A stretch of 64,000 nucleotides of DNA from Eubacterium sp. UBA3782 (lineage in GTDB: Bacteria > Bacillota > Clostridia > Lachnospirales > Lachnospiraceae). The stretch spans positions 1-64,000 of the forward strand of contig DFFG01000073.1 of the NCBI GenBank assembly GCA_002368795.1. Reading direction: 5' to 3'. The translations under genes and the position numbers were made by a program. Below are positions 15,908 to 24,749 of this stretch, one piece after another (positions within the stretch are counted from its first letter, which is position 1; each line of letters starts with the position of its first letter). The notes beneath the pieces are model-generated. The model was not told where the DNA came from. It saw only the letters and a program-made list of their open reading frames with translations, and ran no database searches.

Positions 15908-16675
15908 TTGGATCTGAAAGAGCAGAACAGAAAATACTGGGAAAAACGTGCCGAAGGATATTCCGAAGTGAATAAAGAGGAACTGGCCGGTGTACAGAGA
16001 GTAAACTGGACAGAATTTCTATGCAGGCAGATCAAGGACAGCTTCCCTGACAGAACCCCGCAGTTGATTCGCATTTTGGATATCGGGGCCGGTCCCGGCT
16101 TTCTGTCGATCATTCTTGCTGAGCAGGGGTTTTCTGTTACTGCTGTGGACAGAGCAGAGAACATGCTTCATGAGGCCAGACATAACGCGGGAGAGCTGGC
16201 AGACCGGATCGAATTTGTCCTGGCAGATGCAGAGGATCTGCCGTTTTCCAACGGAAGTTTCGATGTGGTGCTTTCAAGAAATCTGACCTGGAATCTGCCG
16301 GATCCGGAGAAAGCCTACCGGAGCTGGCTTAAGGTGCTGAAGCCTGGCGGTCTGATGCTGGTATTTGATGCCAACTGGTATCGGTACCTGGTCAGTGAGG
16401 ATACGCGGAATGCGTATGACAGAGACCGGGATGAGGTACAAAAGCAAGGATTTGAGGATTATAATATCGGGGACGACTTCGATGTCATGGAGAAGATCGC
16501 CGGAGAGCTTCCTCTGACCGATAGAGTCCGGCCGGCCTGGGATGCCGCCGTCCTTGAGAAACTCGGCGTCAGAAGTGTGGAGACGGCAGAGGATGTCGGA
16601 CAGCAGCTGTACTCCAGAAAGGAACTGGTGAATTACAGTGCTACGCCGTTGTTCATGGTTAAGGCCATTCGGTAA
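15908..16675 (+). CDS. Class I SAM-dependent methyltransferase
   Basis: A 255-residue methyltransferase with the SAM-binding motif I (RILDIGAGPGFLSIILAEQG), motif II (VTAVDRAENMLHEAR), an acidic motif (FVLADAEDLPFSNGSFDVVLSRNLTW) and a post-motif KVLKPGGLMLVFDANW. The order is that of the Methyltransf_11/UbiE-like class; the substrate is unknown. The frame is open well upstream, but TTG 15908 is favoured because AGAGGAGAG lies about 8 bases before it and the protein then begins at the conserved DLKEQNRKYWEKRAEGYS. It stands between two glycoside hydrolase genes and may be unrelated to them. Confidence 0.85.
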   Translation: MDLKEQNRKYWEKRAEGYSEVNKEELAGVQRVNWTEFLCRQIKDSFPDRTPQLIRILDIGAGPGFLSIILAEQGFSVTAVDRAENMLHEARHNAGELADRIEFVLADAEDLPFSNGSFDVVLSRNLTWNLPDPEKAYRSWLKVLKPGGLMLVFDANWYRYLVSEDTRNAYDRDRDEVQKQGFEDYNIGDDFDVMEKIAGELPLTDRVRPAWDAAVLEKLGVRSVETAEDVGQQLYSRKELVNYSATPLFMVKAIR

Positions 16676-16750
16676 CATCTGGTGACTGCCCAAAAGGGCT
16701 GCCATCATTATCAATATGATAAAAAAGGAAAGACAACAAGGAGGAGACCA

Positions 16751-18265
16751 GTGAAGCGCGAAAATCTGATTTGGAACCCGTACCTCCCGGATTTTGAGTA
16801 TGTTCCTGACGGCGAACCGCATGTATTTGGAGACAGGATCTACATTTACGGCAGTCATGACCGGTTCAACGGGAAGAAGTTTTGCATGAATGATTACGTA
16901 TGCTATTCGGCTCCGGTGACCGATCTGACGGACTGGAGATATGAGGGCGTGATCTACAGCCCATCCCGTGATCCGCGGCTGGAGGATGGCGTCTACCAGC
17001 TCTGGGCGCCGGATGTGGTGCAGGGAAAAGACGGACGGTATTATCTCTATTACTGTCCGGATGACCGGATCCGCACCATTGGAGTAGCTGTATGCGATGA
17101 GCCGGCCGGAAGCTATGAGTTCCTGGGTATCGTGCAGGATGCCGCCGAAAGATATATCGGAGAGAGGGACGGCGATACCATTCAGTTTGATCCCGGCGTT
17201 TTCAGGGATGAGGATGGAACGGTTTATCTGTACTCCGGCAACGGCCCAAGGACCAGATCTGCCATCGGAAAGGAGCCAAAGGCTTCTGTGGTCATGACGC
17301 TGGAGGACGATATGATCACTATAAAGACAGAGCCAAAGAAGCTTCTGCCGGTGCTGGGCGAAGCGGAGGGAACCGGGTTTGAAGGCCATGAGTTTTTTGA
17401 AGCCAGCTCGATCCGAAAGACCGGGGGCAGGTACTATCTGGTCTATTCTTCGGTGACCCTTCATGAGCTCTGCTATGCCGTAAGCGACCGCCCGGACGAA
17501 GGGTTCCGTTATGGCGGCGTCGTGGTCAGCAATGCAGATTCCTTCCCCGTGCCGGGGACGGTCAGCGAGGATACCGAGGACAACGCGCTTTCCGGCAGAC
17601 TTCGCCGTGAGGGCAGACCGCCCTTTACAAAGGAATTCAAGAACTGCTACGGCAATGACCATGGCGGCATCGAATGCGTAAACGGGGAGTGGTACGTCTT
17701 TTATCATCGGCAGACCAACCGGACCATGTTCTCCCGGCAGGGCTGTGCAGAAAAGCTGCATATGCAGGCAGACGGCAGCATCCCCCAGGCAGAGCTGACT
17801 TCCCAGGGCCTGTATGGTAAACCACTGCCCGGCAGCGGCGTGTATCCGGCGTCGATGGTCTGTGAGCTGTACGGAAAAGCTAGGCCGCAGATCAGTTTCT
17901 CTCTGGCGATGGGCATGCGGTATCCATATCTGACACAGGATGGCCCAGATACAGATCCCGACCGAAATGAGAGGAAGCCCTGGCAGTATATCGCAAATAT
18001 GCAGAAGGGGGATACGGCTGTATTCCGGTACTTTGATATAAAGGGTGCAGACAGAGTCAGTGTCCGGGTCAGAGGAAAGGCAAACGGTGTTGTGAAGGTC
18101 TTTACAGAAGACGGAACGGAGGCTGTTGGCGAGATCCGCATCTTCCCGGCAAAGGAGTGGACCAGCTATACGGCAGAGATGAAGCTGCCCGAAGGCGTGC
18201 ATGAACTGCGGCTTTGCTATGAGGGAAGAGGCAGGATGGATCTGCTGGCCTTCAAGATCGGGTAA
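16751..18265 (+). CDS. Glycoside hydrolase family 43 protein
   Basis: A 504-residue five-bladed propeller hydrolase of family GH43, acting on arabinose- or xylose-containing polysaccharides. Visible motifs are NPYLPDFEYVPDGEPHVFGDRIYIYGSHD (base-side Asp region), QLWAPDVVQGKDGRYYLYY (modulator Asp), QFDPGVFRDEDGTVYLY, and GFEGHEFFEASSIRK with the likely acid Glu. A C-terminal beta-sandwich region of about 110 residues follows (ADRVSVRVRGKANGVVKVF). There is no signal peptide, so it probably acts on imported oligosaccharides. GTG 16751 is chosen for the AAGGAGGAG just upstream. Confidence 0.87.
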   Translation: MKRENLIWNPYLPDFEYVPDGEPHVFGDRIYIYGSHDRFNGKKFCMNDYVCYSAPVTDLTDWRYEGVIYSPSRDPRLEDGVYQLWAPDVVQGKDGRYYLYYCPDDRIRTIGVAVCDEPAGSYEFLGIVQDAAERYIGERDGDTIQFDPGVFRDEDGTVYLYSGNGPRTRSAIGKEPKASVVMTLEDDMITIKTEPKKLLPVLGEAEGTGFEGHEFFEASSIRKTGGRYYLVYSSVTLHELCYAVSDRPDEGFRYGGVVVSNADSFPVPGTVSEDTEDNALSGRLRREGRPPFTKEFKNCYGNDHGGIECVNGEWYVFYHRQTNRTMFSRQGCAEKLHMQADGSIPQAELTSQGLYGKPLPGSGVYPASMVCELYGKARPQISFSLAMGMRYPYLTQDGPDTDPDRNERKPWQYIANMQKGDTAVFRYFDIKGADRVSVRVRGKANGVVKVFTEDGTEAVGEIRIFPAKEWTSYTAEMKLPEGVHELRLCYEGRGRMDLLAFKIG

Positions 18266-18274
18266 ATGCAGTAC

Positions 18275-18353
18275 CCCGGCAGAAAGGCATGACGCGAACG
18301 GCTTCGGCCCTTTGGGCCTGCAGATTGTTCGCTTTAATGTCCTTCCTGTCGGG
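18275..18353. repeat. Family A palindromic element, copy A2
   Basis: The outer stem CCCGGCAGAAAGG pairs with CCTTCCTGTCGGG with one mismatch. The inner stem GCGAAC pairs with GTTCGC, and the core GGCTTCGGCCC lies opposite GGGCCTGCAG. The element overlaps the 3' end of the minus-strand gene and supplies its last five codons and stop. Confidence 0.8.
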
Positions 18354-19314
18354 AGCTGTTGTTTTCACCGGAGATGCGCTGGCGGAGCCGGCTGATTAGT
18401 TCATGATGGCTGCGGTGGCGCAGGTCGGGGAAGGCACGCAGGATGCGGCCGGTGCCGAAGTAGGGGTTGCCGGTGAGGGAAGCAGCGAGTTCTTCTTTTT
18501 GCTGCTGCAGCGCGGCCAGACGTTTTTCCAGCTGTGTCCGGGTCTGGGCGGCTTCTGTCTGCAGCGCGGCTTTTCGCCTGGCTGCTGCGGTTTCGAGTTC
18601 GCGGCGTTTTGTCCCGGCGGCTTCTTTTAGCTCTGCGCGGCCGAGGGCGGCCTGTACCTGGCCTTCCTGGATGACGTTAGCTGTGCGGATCGTTTCGTCG
18701 GCAAGGACTGTGCTGAGTTTGTCGCTGACGATCCTTAGATCGCTGCGAACTTTATCAAGCTGTTCCAGCTGCTGGTTCATGCCGCGGACGATTGCCACGG
18801 TTACGATCAGATCCAGCAGGTAGACGGCATAGATGGCTGCAAGGACTGGCCAGCCGATCCTGGGATCGATGGAGCCTGCCGACAGATGGTCGATGGAGGG
18901 GTACATGATACGGACGATAAATACGATCCCGAGTCCCCAGATCAGGCTGAATTCCAGACAGATGTAGCCGTGGAAATTCAGAGGTTTATTGGAATAGTCC
19001 CACCATCTGGCATGGAAGAGGATGTCCAGCAGCCAGCCGGCCAGAAGCTCGATGGAGGTGGCAAGGAGAACGCCCATGGCAAACAGAGGCCAGAAGGAGA
19101 GGGATTCGACGCTGCTGCCGGAGATACAGTTTCCTGCAGCGAAGACGGCGAGGGAGCCAAATCCGTAGACGGGGCATACCGGTCCGTTTAGAAAACCCCG
19201 GTTGATGACTTGACCTACGGTTACGGCATGGTAGATGACCTCCACGCACCAGCCGATGAAGGAGTAGATGAGAAAATACCAGCAGATCTGGTACCAGGTG
19301 AGTCCTGCGATCAT
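18334..19314 (-). CDS. PF06541 (CmpB-type) membrane protein with coiled-coil tail
   Basis: A 326-residue protein. The first 150-180 residues carry about five membrane helices and the signatures of the putative ABC-transporter type IV family PF06541: YQICWYFLIYSFIGWCVEVIYH at the N-terminus, INRGFLNGPVCPVYGFGS, and WDYSNKPLNFHGYICLEFSLIWG. From about 185 to 300 the chain is a long Ala/Gln/Glu/Arg-rich coiled coil. Function is unknown; despite the name no transport ATPase is present. ATG 19314 follows GGAGGTTCTCC. The final residues SRQEGH and stop codon come from the repeat element. Confidence 0.85.
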   Translation of the reverse strand: MIAGLTWYQICWYFLIYSFIGWCVEVIYHAVTVGQVINRGFLNGPVCPVYGFGSLAVFAAGNCISGSSVESLSFWPLFAMGVLLATSIELLAGWLLDILFHARWWDYSNKPLNFHGYICLEFSLIWGLGIVFIVRIMYPSIDHLSAGSIDPRIGWPVLAAIYAVYLLDLIVTVAIVRGMNQQLEQLDKVRSDLRIVSDKLSTVLADETIRTANVIQEGQVQAALGRAELKEAAGTKRRELETAAARRKAALQTEAAQTRTQLEKRLAALQQQKEELAASLTGNPYFGTGRILRAFPDLRHRSHHELISRLRQRISGENNSSRQEGH

Positions 19315-19495
19315 GGAGAACCTCCAAAACAATTGAGAATGACAGGTTAATGACAGAGAGTCACTCTTTCTGCAGTATAGCATTGACGCGGGTAAAGCGC
19401 AAAGAAATCGGACAGACTGCATGATCTCAGGGCGGCAGTATAATAGTCTAAGCTGCTTTTTTCGTTGTCAAAAGAGGAGAAGAGCGTTGAAAACA

Positions 19496-19533
19496 AAAAT
19501 AGTCCCTGCCAGACTGTGCAGGCAGGGGCTTTT
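19496..19533 (-). terminator. Intrinsic terminator of the XRE regulator
   Basis: Read on the minus strand, AGCCCCTGCC pairs with GGCAGGGACT (one G-T pair) around a ten-base loop and is followed by ATTTTTG. It starts 8 bases after the stop codon of the regulator gene. Confidence 0.8.
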
Positions 19534-19540
19534 GGGGGAT

Positions 19541-20065
19541 TTATTCTTGTGTCTGTTCATCCGGCAGCTCGCGCTTGCCGGAGAGCTGGCCAAGGACGGT
19601 GCCAAGCAGATCCTGGAGGGATTCCTCCTTTGCGGCACCGGTGATCTGAGTGCTGCTGCCAAGAAGTGACTGCAGCAGTCCGCCGATTCCTGGAGTTTTG
19701 CCTGAAAGCAGGTTCACCGCGGCTTTCTTTGTCTCGGTATCGGCTTTGCGGTAGAGCTCTACCAGACGCTTTTCCGCAGCAGTAAGCTTTACTGAGGTTC
19801 CCGTGGATTTTGCCTTTCCGGTCTTGCCGGCAGTGGAGCCGGTCTTGGCAGCCGAACCCTTTGGGGCTTCAAGAAGAGATTTCTGAGTCACGCCAAGGGC
19901 TTTCGCCAGTCGTTTGATCTCGTCCTCGGACGGGACCTTAAGTCCGCGTTCGATCTTGCTGATGTCAGATGCTTCCAGACCTCTGACCTTCTGGGCAAGC
20001 TGGGCCTGTGTCCATCCCTTTTCCGCCCGGGCTTCTTTGATCAGTGTTCCGAGTTTTTTTGCCAT
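19541..20065 (-). CDS. XRE-family helix-turn-helix regulator
   Basis: A 174-residue protein with an N-terminal HTH_3 domain at residues 5-60 (GTLIKEARAEKGWTQAQLAQKVRGLEASDISKIERGLKVPS). A Lys/Thr/Gly/Ser-rich linker and a C-terminal helical region (TAAEKRLVELYRKADTETKKAAVNLLSG) follow; the latter is common in small regulators of Clostridia. ATG 20065 is chosen for the AAAGGAGGTG directly upstream. It is a single-gene unit; the target is unknown and no operator-like palindrome was recognised at its own start. Confidence 0.85.
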   Translation of the reverse strand: MAKKLGTLIKEARAEKGWTQAQLAQKVRGLEASDISKIERGLKVPSEDEIKRLAKALGVTQKSLLEAPKGSAAKTGSTAGKTGKAKSTGTSVKLTAAEKRLVELYRKADTETKKAAVNLLSGKTPGIGGLLQSLLGSSTQITGAAKEESLQDLLGTVLGQLSGKRELPDEQTQE

Positions 20066-20367
20066 TTCCGGCACCTCCTTTGTATTGATTTCTGGTTCTG
20101 CTCGATTATATTTAGTATAGCATGCCGGGCCGGTCTTCTCAATCCGGGCAGATGGTTTCTGGCATCTTTCCACTGTGTATTAGGAATATGCTCCGGCGGA
20201 TCGTTTTGTGGGGGCTGCATACGGAGAAAAGTGTATGGCAAAAAAGTACTGCTAAAAGGATGAAGACTTCAGTTGTGGGAACCTGGGCGATAGAGTAAAA
20301 TAAAGGTGAACTGCATTTTATAAAAGAATATGATGCGCTTTGCGCAGAAAAAATGAAAGGAATCATT
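20066..20367. other. Divergent intergenic region without a gene
   Basis: Divergent space between the XRE regulator and the GH13_4 gene. TATACT-like blocks near 20110-20120 on the minus strand probably belong to the regulator promoter. Toward the right end the sequence is AT-rich (near 20290-20340), as expected for the amylosucrase promoter. No hairpin, repeat or small ORF with a ribosome site stands out. Confidence 0.35.
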
Positions 20368-22215
20368 ATGGACAGAGCTTTGTGGGAACCGGAATTTGCG
20401 GAGCGGTTCACCCTCGGTGAGGATGAGCTGAAATGGCTGTTCTGTGAGCTGTATCACAATGACATGCAGGCCTATGCTGATTTTACGGAGATGCTGTACC
20501 GGCAGTGGCAGAATCGCCCGGAAACGCTGAAAACGATCGACCGGTCCAGAGTGGAGCAGCCTGACTGGTACCGTGGGCACAAGACCACAGGTATGCTGAT
20601 GTATGTCAATGCTTTTGCCGGTGATCTGAAAGGCGTCAGGGAGAAACTTGGATACATCCGGGAGTGCGGGGTAAATTACCTGCATCTGATGCCGATCCTC
20701 GAGTCTCCCGAAGGGAGAAGTGACGGCGGCTATGCGGTCAGCGATTTTGGACGGGTACAGCCGGAGCTTGGCACGATGGAGGACCTTTCAGAGCTGACCG
20801 AAGAATGTCACCGGCTGGATATCGCCGTGTGTCTTGATTTTGTTATGAATCACACCAGCGAAGATCATATATGGGCAAAGCGGGCAAAAGCAGGAGAGAA
20901 GGCATATCAGGACCGGTATTTCTTCTATGACAGCTGGGATATTCCAAACGCCTACGAGCAGACGGTTCCGCAGGTCTTTCCGACGACGGCACCCGGAAAT
21001 TTCACCTGGTGCAAGGAAGCGGGCAAGGTCGTCATGACGACCTTTTATCCCTACCAGTGGGACCTGAATTATGCAAATCCGGTGGTGTTTCGGGATATGA
21101 CCGAGATCCTGCTGGATCTCTGCAATCGCGGCATCGATATCATCCGGCTGGATGCGGTTCCCTATATCTGGAAGGCGCTGGGAACGAACTGCCGCAATCT
21201 CCGGCAGGTGCACAGCCTGGTTCGGATGATGCGGATCGTGTGTGAGATCGTCTGCCCGGGAACGCTGCTTCTGGGAGAGGTCGTCATGGAGCCGAGCAAG
21301 GTCGTGCCTTATTTTGGAAGCGTGGAGAAGCCGGAGTGTCATATGCTGTACAATGTCACCACTATGGCATCGATCTGGCATACGGTGGCGACAAAGGATG
21401 TGCGTCTCCTGGCCCACCAGATGGAGCAGGTATTTGCCCTTCCAGGCGCGTATACGTTCCTGAACTATCTGCGGTGTCACGACGACATCGGCTGGGGCCT
21501 GGATTATGGCTTCCTGCGGCAGTTTGGCCAGGAGGAGGTTTCCCACAAGAAATATCTGAATGATTATCTGACGGGGAAATGGCCGGGGAGCCCGGCAAGA
21601 GGAGAGCTGTACAACGATGACCCCAGACTTGGGGATGCCAGGCTGTGCGGAACGACGGCATCGCTCTGCGGCATAGAGACGGCAGAAAAAAACGGGAATC
21701 CGGAAGCGCTGGAGACGGCGATTCGTAAGGATATCATGCTGCATGCCTTCATGTTTACCATGAGCGGTATCCCGATCTATTACAGCGGGGATGAGATTGC
21801 GATGGAAAATGATTATACCTATCACGATGATCCGCTGAAGGCGGCTGACAGCCGCTACGTGCACAGAGGAAATATGGACTGGGAAAAGGCGAAGCGGCGA
21901 AAAGAGGCAGGAACGGTCGAGAACCGGATCTTTAGCGCCCTGGACCGGCTCCGGGGCCTTCGGGGAGAGTACGAGGTCTTTGCCAGCGAGGCTGACACCT
22001 GGGTCTTTAGCACAGGAAATGACCATGTACTTGGCATCGGCAGATATTACAACGGAGAAAAACTGCTGGCCCTGTTCAATTTTGCAGATGACACCCAGGC
22101 AGCTGTGGTGGGTGATTCCGCAGAATATAAAGATCTGTTTAGCGAAGAGATCTGCCAGGCAGGCGGGATCCTGCTGCCTCCGGGAGGCTTTGCATGGCTG
22201 TGGAGGAAAATGTGA
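20368..22215 (+). CDS. GH13_4 amylosucrase-like enzyme
   Basis: A 615-residue alpha-amylase superfamily protein. The amylosucrase traits are clear: the N-terminal helical domain (YADFTEMLYRQW), the nucleophile Asp262 in RLDAVPYIWK, the acid/base Glu304 in LLLGEVV, and the HDDIGW motif (His371, Asp372/373), which is characteristic of subfamily 4. Such enzymes use sucrose to build alpha-1,4-glucan or hydrolyse it. No signal peptide is visible. ATG 20368 follows AAAGGAATC; the ATG 15 bases earlier has no clear ribosome site. It may work on the same sucrose pool as the GH32 enzyme 5 kb upstream. Confidence 0.85.
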   Translation: MDRALWEPEFAERFTLGEDELKWLFCELYHNDMQAYADFTEMLYRQWQNRPETLKTIDRSRVEQPDWYRGHKTTGMLMYVNAFAGDLKGVREKLGYIRECGVNYLHLMPILESPEGRSDGGYAVSDFGRVQPELGTMEDLSELTEECHRLDIAVCLDFVMNHTSEDHIWAKRAKAGEKAYQDRYFFYDSWDIPNAYEQTVPQVFPTTAPGNFTWCKEAGKVVMTTFYPYQWDLNYANPVVFRDMTEILLDLCNRGIDIIRLDAVPYIWKALGTNCRNLRQVHSLVRMMRIVCEIVCPGTLLLGEVVMEPSKVVPYFGSVEKPECHMLYNVTTMASIWHTVATKDVRLLAHQMEQVFALPGAYTFLNYLRCHDDIGWGLDYGFLRQFGQEEVSHKKYLNDYLTGKWPGSPARGELYNDDPRLGDARLCGTTASLCGIETAEKNGNPEALETAIRKDIMLHAFMFTMSGIPIYYSGDEIAMENDYTYHDDPLKAADSRYVHRGNMDWEKAKRRKEAGTVENRIFSALDRLRGLRGEYEVFASEADTWVFSTGNDHVLGIGRYYNGEKLLALFNFADDTQAAVVGDSAEYKDLFSEEICQAGGILLPPGGFAWLWRKM

Positions 22216-22419
22216 TCAGCAACGCGATCGCCTGGCGGCGTCTGTGCAGGGGTACAGAAATGTCCGCTGATCACTGCGGCTGCAAATAAGGACCTTTTTT
22301 TCATCATTTAAGACATTTTCATTTATTCTGTGCAATGCTATAATAAGCACATAACAATCGGTCCGTGCCGTCATGTTTATCGCGGTGCGCATCAGACTTC
22401 AGAGAATGGAGAGAAGATC

Positions 22420-23838
22420 ATGTTAGTTGAGACCAAAGCAAAAATCGGTGTATTTTCCATCGCGCTTGGCGCGTATCTGCCTCAGTTCCCACAGCTTGTT
22501 CCCGAGTTTGAGAGCCAGTATGAGGCCTTCAAGAAGACTCTGCCTGATACGATCGAGATCATCGACGGCGGAATGATTACCACAAAAGAGCAGTCCCAGG
22601 CAGCTGGCGACCTTTTCCGTGCTGCGGACGTAGACCTTGTTTTTGTTCAGATGCTGACTTACGCCACATCCTACAATATGCTTCCCGCAATCAGAGACCT
22701 GGATGTTCCGGTCGTTCTGGTTAATATCCAGAAGGTCAAAGCTCTGGATTACGATACCGCTGAGATCCCGGATTGGCTGGGCGTCGGCTATGCCTGCGGC
22801 GCTGTAGGCGAGGCAGTTGCAGATCTGGAAAGATTCGGCAAGAGACATGCGGTCATTACCGGTGTTGTTGAGGGCGGAGATCCTGTCGTTCAGGCGGAGA
22901 TCGAGGACTGGTGCCGCGCTGCACAGGTCAGAAGACGTTTCCGTGATACCAACATTGCTCAGATCGGCAGACCGTATCCGGGTATGATGGACCTCTATAT
23001 CGACGAGACCAACCTCTACAGAAGAATGAACCTTTACACCAAGCAGTTCGACTGGGAGAAGATGTGGGTCATCGCTGACAATGTTACCGATGAGGATGCT
23101 ATCCGTGCAAAAGCGCAGGATATCCTGGATACCTTCGAGATCGAGGGCGGCGGCACCATCGAGAAGGTCTGGGAGATGGCAAAATATGTCGTGGCCTTCG
23201 AGCAGTGGGTAAAGGACGAGAAGCTCGGCCTGATCGCTTCCCATTACGACGGATTTGCAAAGGGCCAGGCAGGCGTTCTGGACAGCATGCTGATCCCCGC
23301 ATTCTCCATGCTGATCAAGCAGGGCACAGCCTGCGCGGTCGAGGGCGATATGAAGGTCGCTATGGCCATGAGCATCCTGAAGACCATTTCCGGTACCGGC
23401 CAGCTTGCTGAGATGTACTCCATCGATTTCAACGAGGATATCGCCATCATCGGCCACAGCGGATCCGGCGATGCCGATATCTCCGATCAGAAGCCGTCCA
23501 TGAAGATCGTACCTGTCTTCCACGGCAAGACCGGCGGCGGATACCTGACTCAGTTCTATCCCTACACCGGCCCGGTCACATATCTGGCCATCACCCAGGA
23601 CGGCGACGGACATTTCAAGTTTGTCGTTGCTGAGGGCGTAAATGAGGAAGGACCGATCCTGAAATTCGGTGATACCAACATGCGTACCCGCTTCACCATC
23701 GGCGCAAGAGAATTCGTCAACCGCTGGAGCGAGGCAGGCCCGACCCATCACATGGGCGCTGCAACCGGAAGACACATCGACACCATCCTCAAGGTTGCCA
23801 AGATCCTTAACGTTCCGGTAGACATCGTCTGCAGATAA
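22420..23838 (+). CDS. L-fucose/L-arabinose isomerase family protein
   Basis: A 472-residue protein of the arabinose/fucose isomerase fold. It begins KIGVFSIALGAYLPQFPQLVPEF, has the ADVDLVFVQMLTYATS block near 70, and ends with HHMGAATGRHIDTILKVAKILNVPVDIV. The HxMG..H ending is typical of the family, where histidines and glutamates bind the metal. The true substrate may differ from arabinose because no araB, araD or transporter is adjacent. ATG 22420 follows GGAGAGAAG; the frame is open for another 90 bases upstream without a ribosome site. A histidine phosphatase gene follows 16 bases later and is probably co-transcribed. Confidence 0.85.
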   Translation: MLVETKAKIGVFSIALGAYLPQFPQLVPEFESQYEAFKKTLPDTIEIIDGGMITTKEQSQAAGDLFRAADVDLVFVQMLTYATSYNMLPAIRDLDVPVVLVNIQKVKALDYDTAEIPDWLGVGYACGAVGEAVADLERFGKRHAVITGVVEGGDPVVQAEIEDWCRAAQVRRRFRDTNIAQIGRPYPGMMDLYIDETNLYRRMNLYTKQFDWEKMWVIADNVTDEDAIRAKAQDILDTFEIEGGGTIEKVWEMAKYVVAFEQWVKDEKLGLIASHYDGFAKGQAGVLDSMLIPAFSMLIKQGTACAVEGDMKVAMAMSILKTISGTGQLAEMYSIDFNEDIAIIGHSGSGDADISDQKPSMKIVPVFHGKTGGGYLTQFYPYTGPVTYLAITQDGDGHFKFVVAEGVNEEGPILKFGDTNMRTRFTIGAREFVNRWSEAGPTHHMGAATGRHIDTILKVAKILNVPVDIVCR

Positions 23839-23854
23839 GAAAAGGACAATCTGG

Positions 23855-24451
23855 ATGAAGATCTGGATCACAAGGCATGGGCAGACCCGGCTGAACCGGC
23901 TCCATCTGATGCAGGGACGCACAGATGAGCCGTTAAACGAGACCGGAACTGCCCAGGCCAGAGCTGCCAGGAGGCAGATCGGAGACATCCGTTTTGATGC
24001 AGTCTATGCCAGCCCCCTCGTGCGGGCGGTACGGACCGCAGCGATTATCGGCGGCGTCGACATCTCCGAAGTAAAAATCGATGAACGACTCATCGAGGCA
24101 GATTTCGGCAGGTACGAGCAGAAAAAATACTGGTGCCTGGGGCCCGCAATGTCCCTTTACTGGGCATTGCCCGAGATCTTTCCGGCACCCAAAACCGTCG
24201 AAAGCACAGCCTCCCTCCGGGAAAGAAGCGCATCCTTCCTGCGAGAGCTGGAGCAGAAGGGCTGCGAAAACGTGCTGATCTCGTGTCACGGCGGCATCAT
24301 GCGGGCACTGTCCGGTTACCTGATGGACAGGAAAAATGGCCTGTACTGGCGCCCAAAGCCCCACAACTGCGAGATCCGGGTATTCGAAGCAGAAAACGGA
24401 AAACACCGGCTGCTAAAGATCTATCCGTCCCCCAAAAAGGAGCAGCTCTAA
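23855..24451 (+). CDS. Histidine phosphatase family protein
   Basis: A 198-residue phosphoglycerate mutase-like phosphatase. The catalytic RHG motif stands at residues 7-9 (ITRHGQTRLNR), a conserved arginine in YASPLVRAVRTA near 55, the acid region DERLIEADFGRYEQ near 77, and the second catalytic histidine in VLISCHGGIMRAL near 145. These enzymes remove phosphate from small metabolites; the substrate is not predictable. It follows the isomerase gene by 16 bases with AAAGGACAATCTGG as a modest ribosome site, so a shared pathway for a sugar phosphate is possible. Confidence 0.88.
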   Translation: MKIWITRHGQTRLNRLHLMQGRTDEPLNETGTAQARAARRQIGDIRFDAVYASPLVRAVRTAAIIGGVDISEVKIDERLIEADFGRYEQKKYWCLGPAMSLYWALPEIFPAPKTVESTASLRERSASFLRELEQKGCENVLISCHGGIMRALSGYLMDRKNGLYWRPKPHNCEIRVFEAENGKHRLLKIYPSPKKEQL

Positions 24452-24460
24452 AAATCATAA

Positions 24461-24548
24461 AAGAAGGATGCGGGATACTGCAAAGCAGACAATCTGCAGG
24501 CGCGTTTAGCGCCGAAGCCGTCTGCGTGTAGTATCCCGCATCCTTCTT
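24461..24548. repeat. Family A palindromic element, copy A3
   Basis: A perfect outer stem (AAGAAGGATGCGGGATACT with AGTATCCCGCATCCTTCTT) encloses GCAGAC/GTCTGC and the conserved core AATCTGCAGG opposite CCGAAGCC. It begins 10 bases after the phosphatase stop codon and is followed 7 bases later by a family B element. Confidence 0.82.
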
Positions 24549-24554
24549 TGCCTG

Positions 24555-24736
24555 AAGGGGCTGTCACACTCGTTAAAATGGCGTGCATAAACATTCTGGA
24601 GGGAACATCCGCAGTGCTGGTTCTTGGAGGAATCGGTTTTCAGATTCCGACGTAGAACCACTGCACGAGGACAGAGCGCGAGCGTTTCCCGGAAGAATAT
24701 TTATGCACGCCATTAATGTGTGTGACAGCCCCTTTT
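24555..24736. repeat. Family B structured element, copy B1
   Basis: The element is bounded by AAGGGGCTGTCACAC and GTGTGACAGCCCCTTTT. An inner arm pairs GGCGTGCATAA with TTATGCACGCC. The core contains GGAGGGAACATCCGCAG, CTTGGAGGAATC opposite GATTCCGACGTAG, and GAGCGCGAGCGTTTCCC. It lies between the convergent phosphatase and aconitase-type genes. Three relatives are at 31868, 40392 and 50670. Confidence 0.82.
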
Positions 24737-24749
24737 ATACAGCTGTCGT

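Noticed and set aside
16274..18202. A 642-codon minus-strand frame over the methyltransferase and GH43 genes
   Set aside because: It crosses two well supported genes in antisense, and its product has a shadow-like composition (rich in His, Arg, Leu, Pro, Cys).
22423..23988. A 521-codon minus-strand frame antisense to the isomerase-like gene
   Set aside because: It is a shadow of a gene with clear family motifs and lacks a ribosome binding site.
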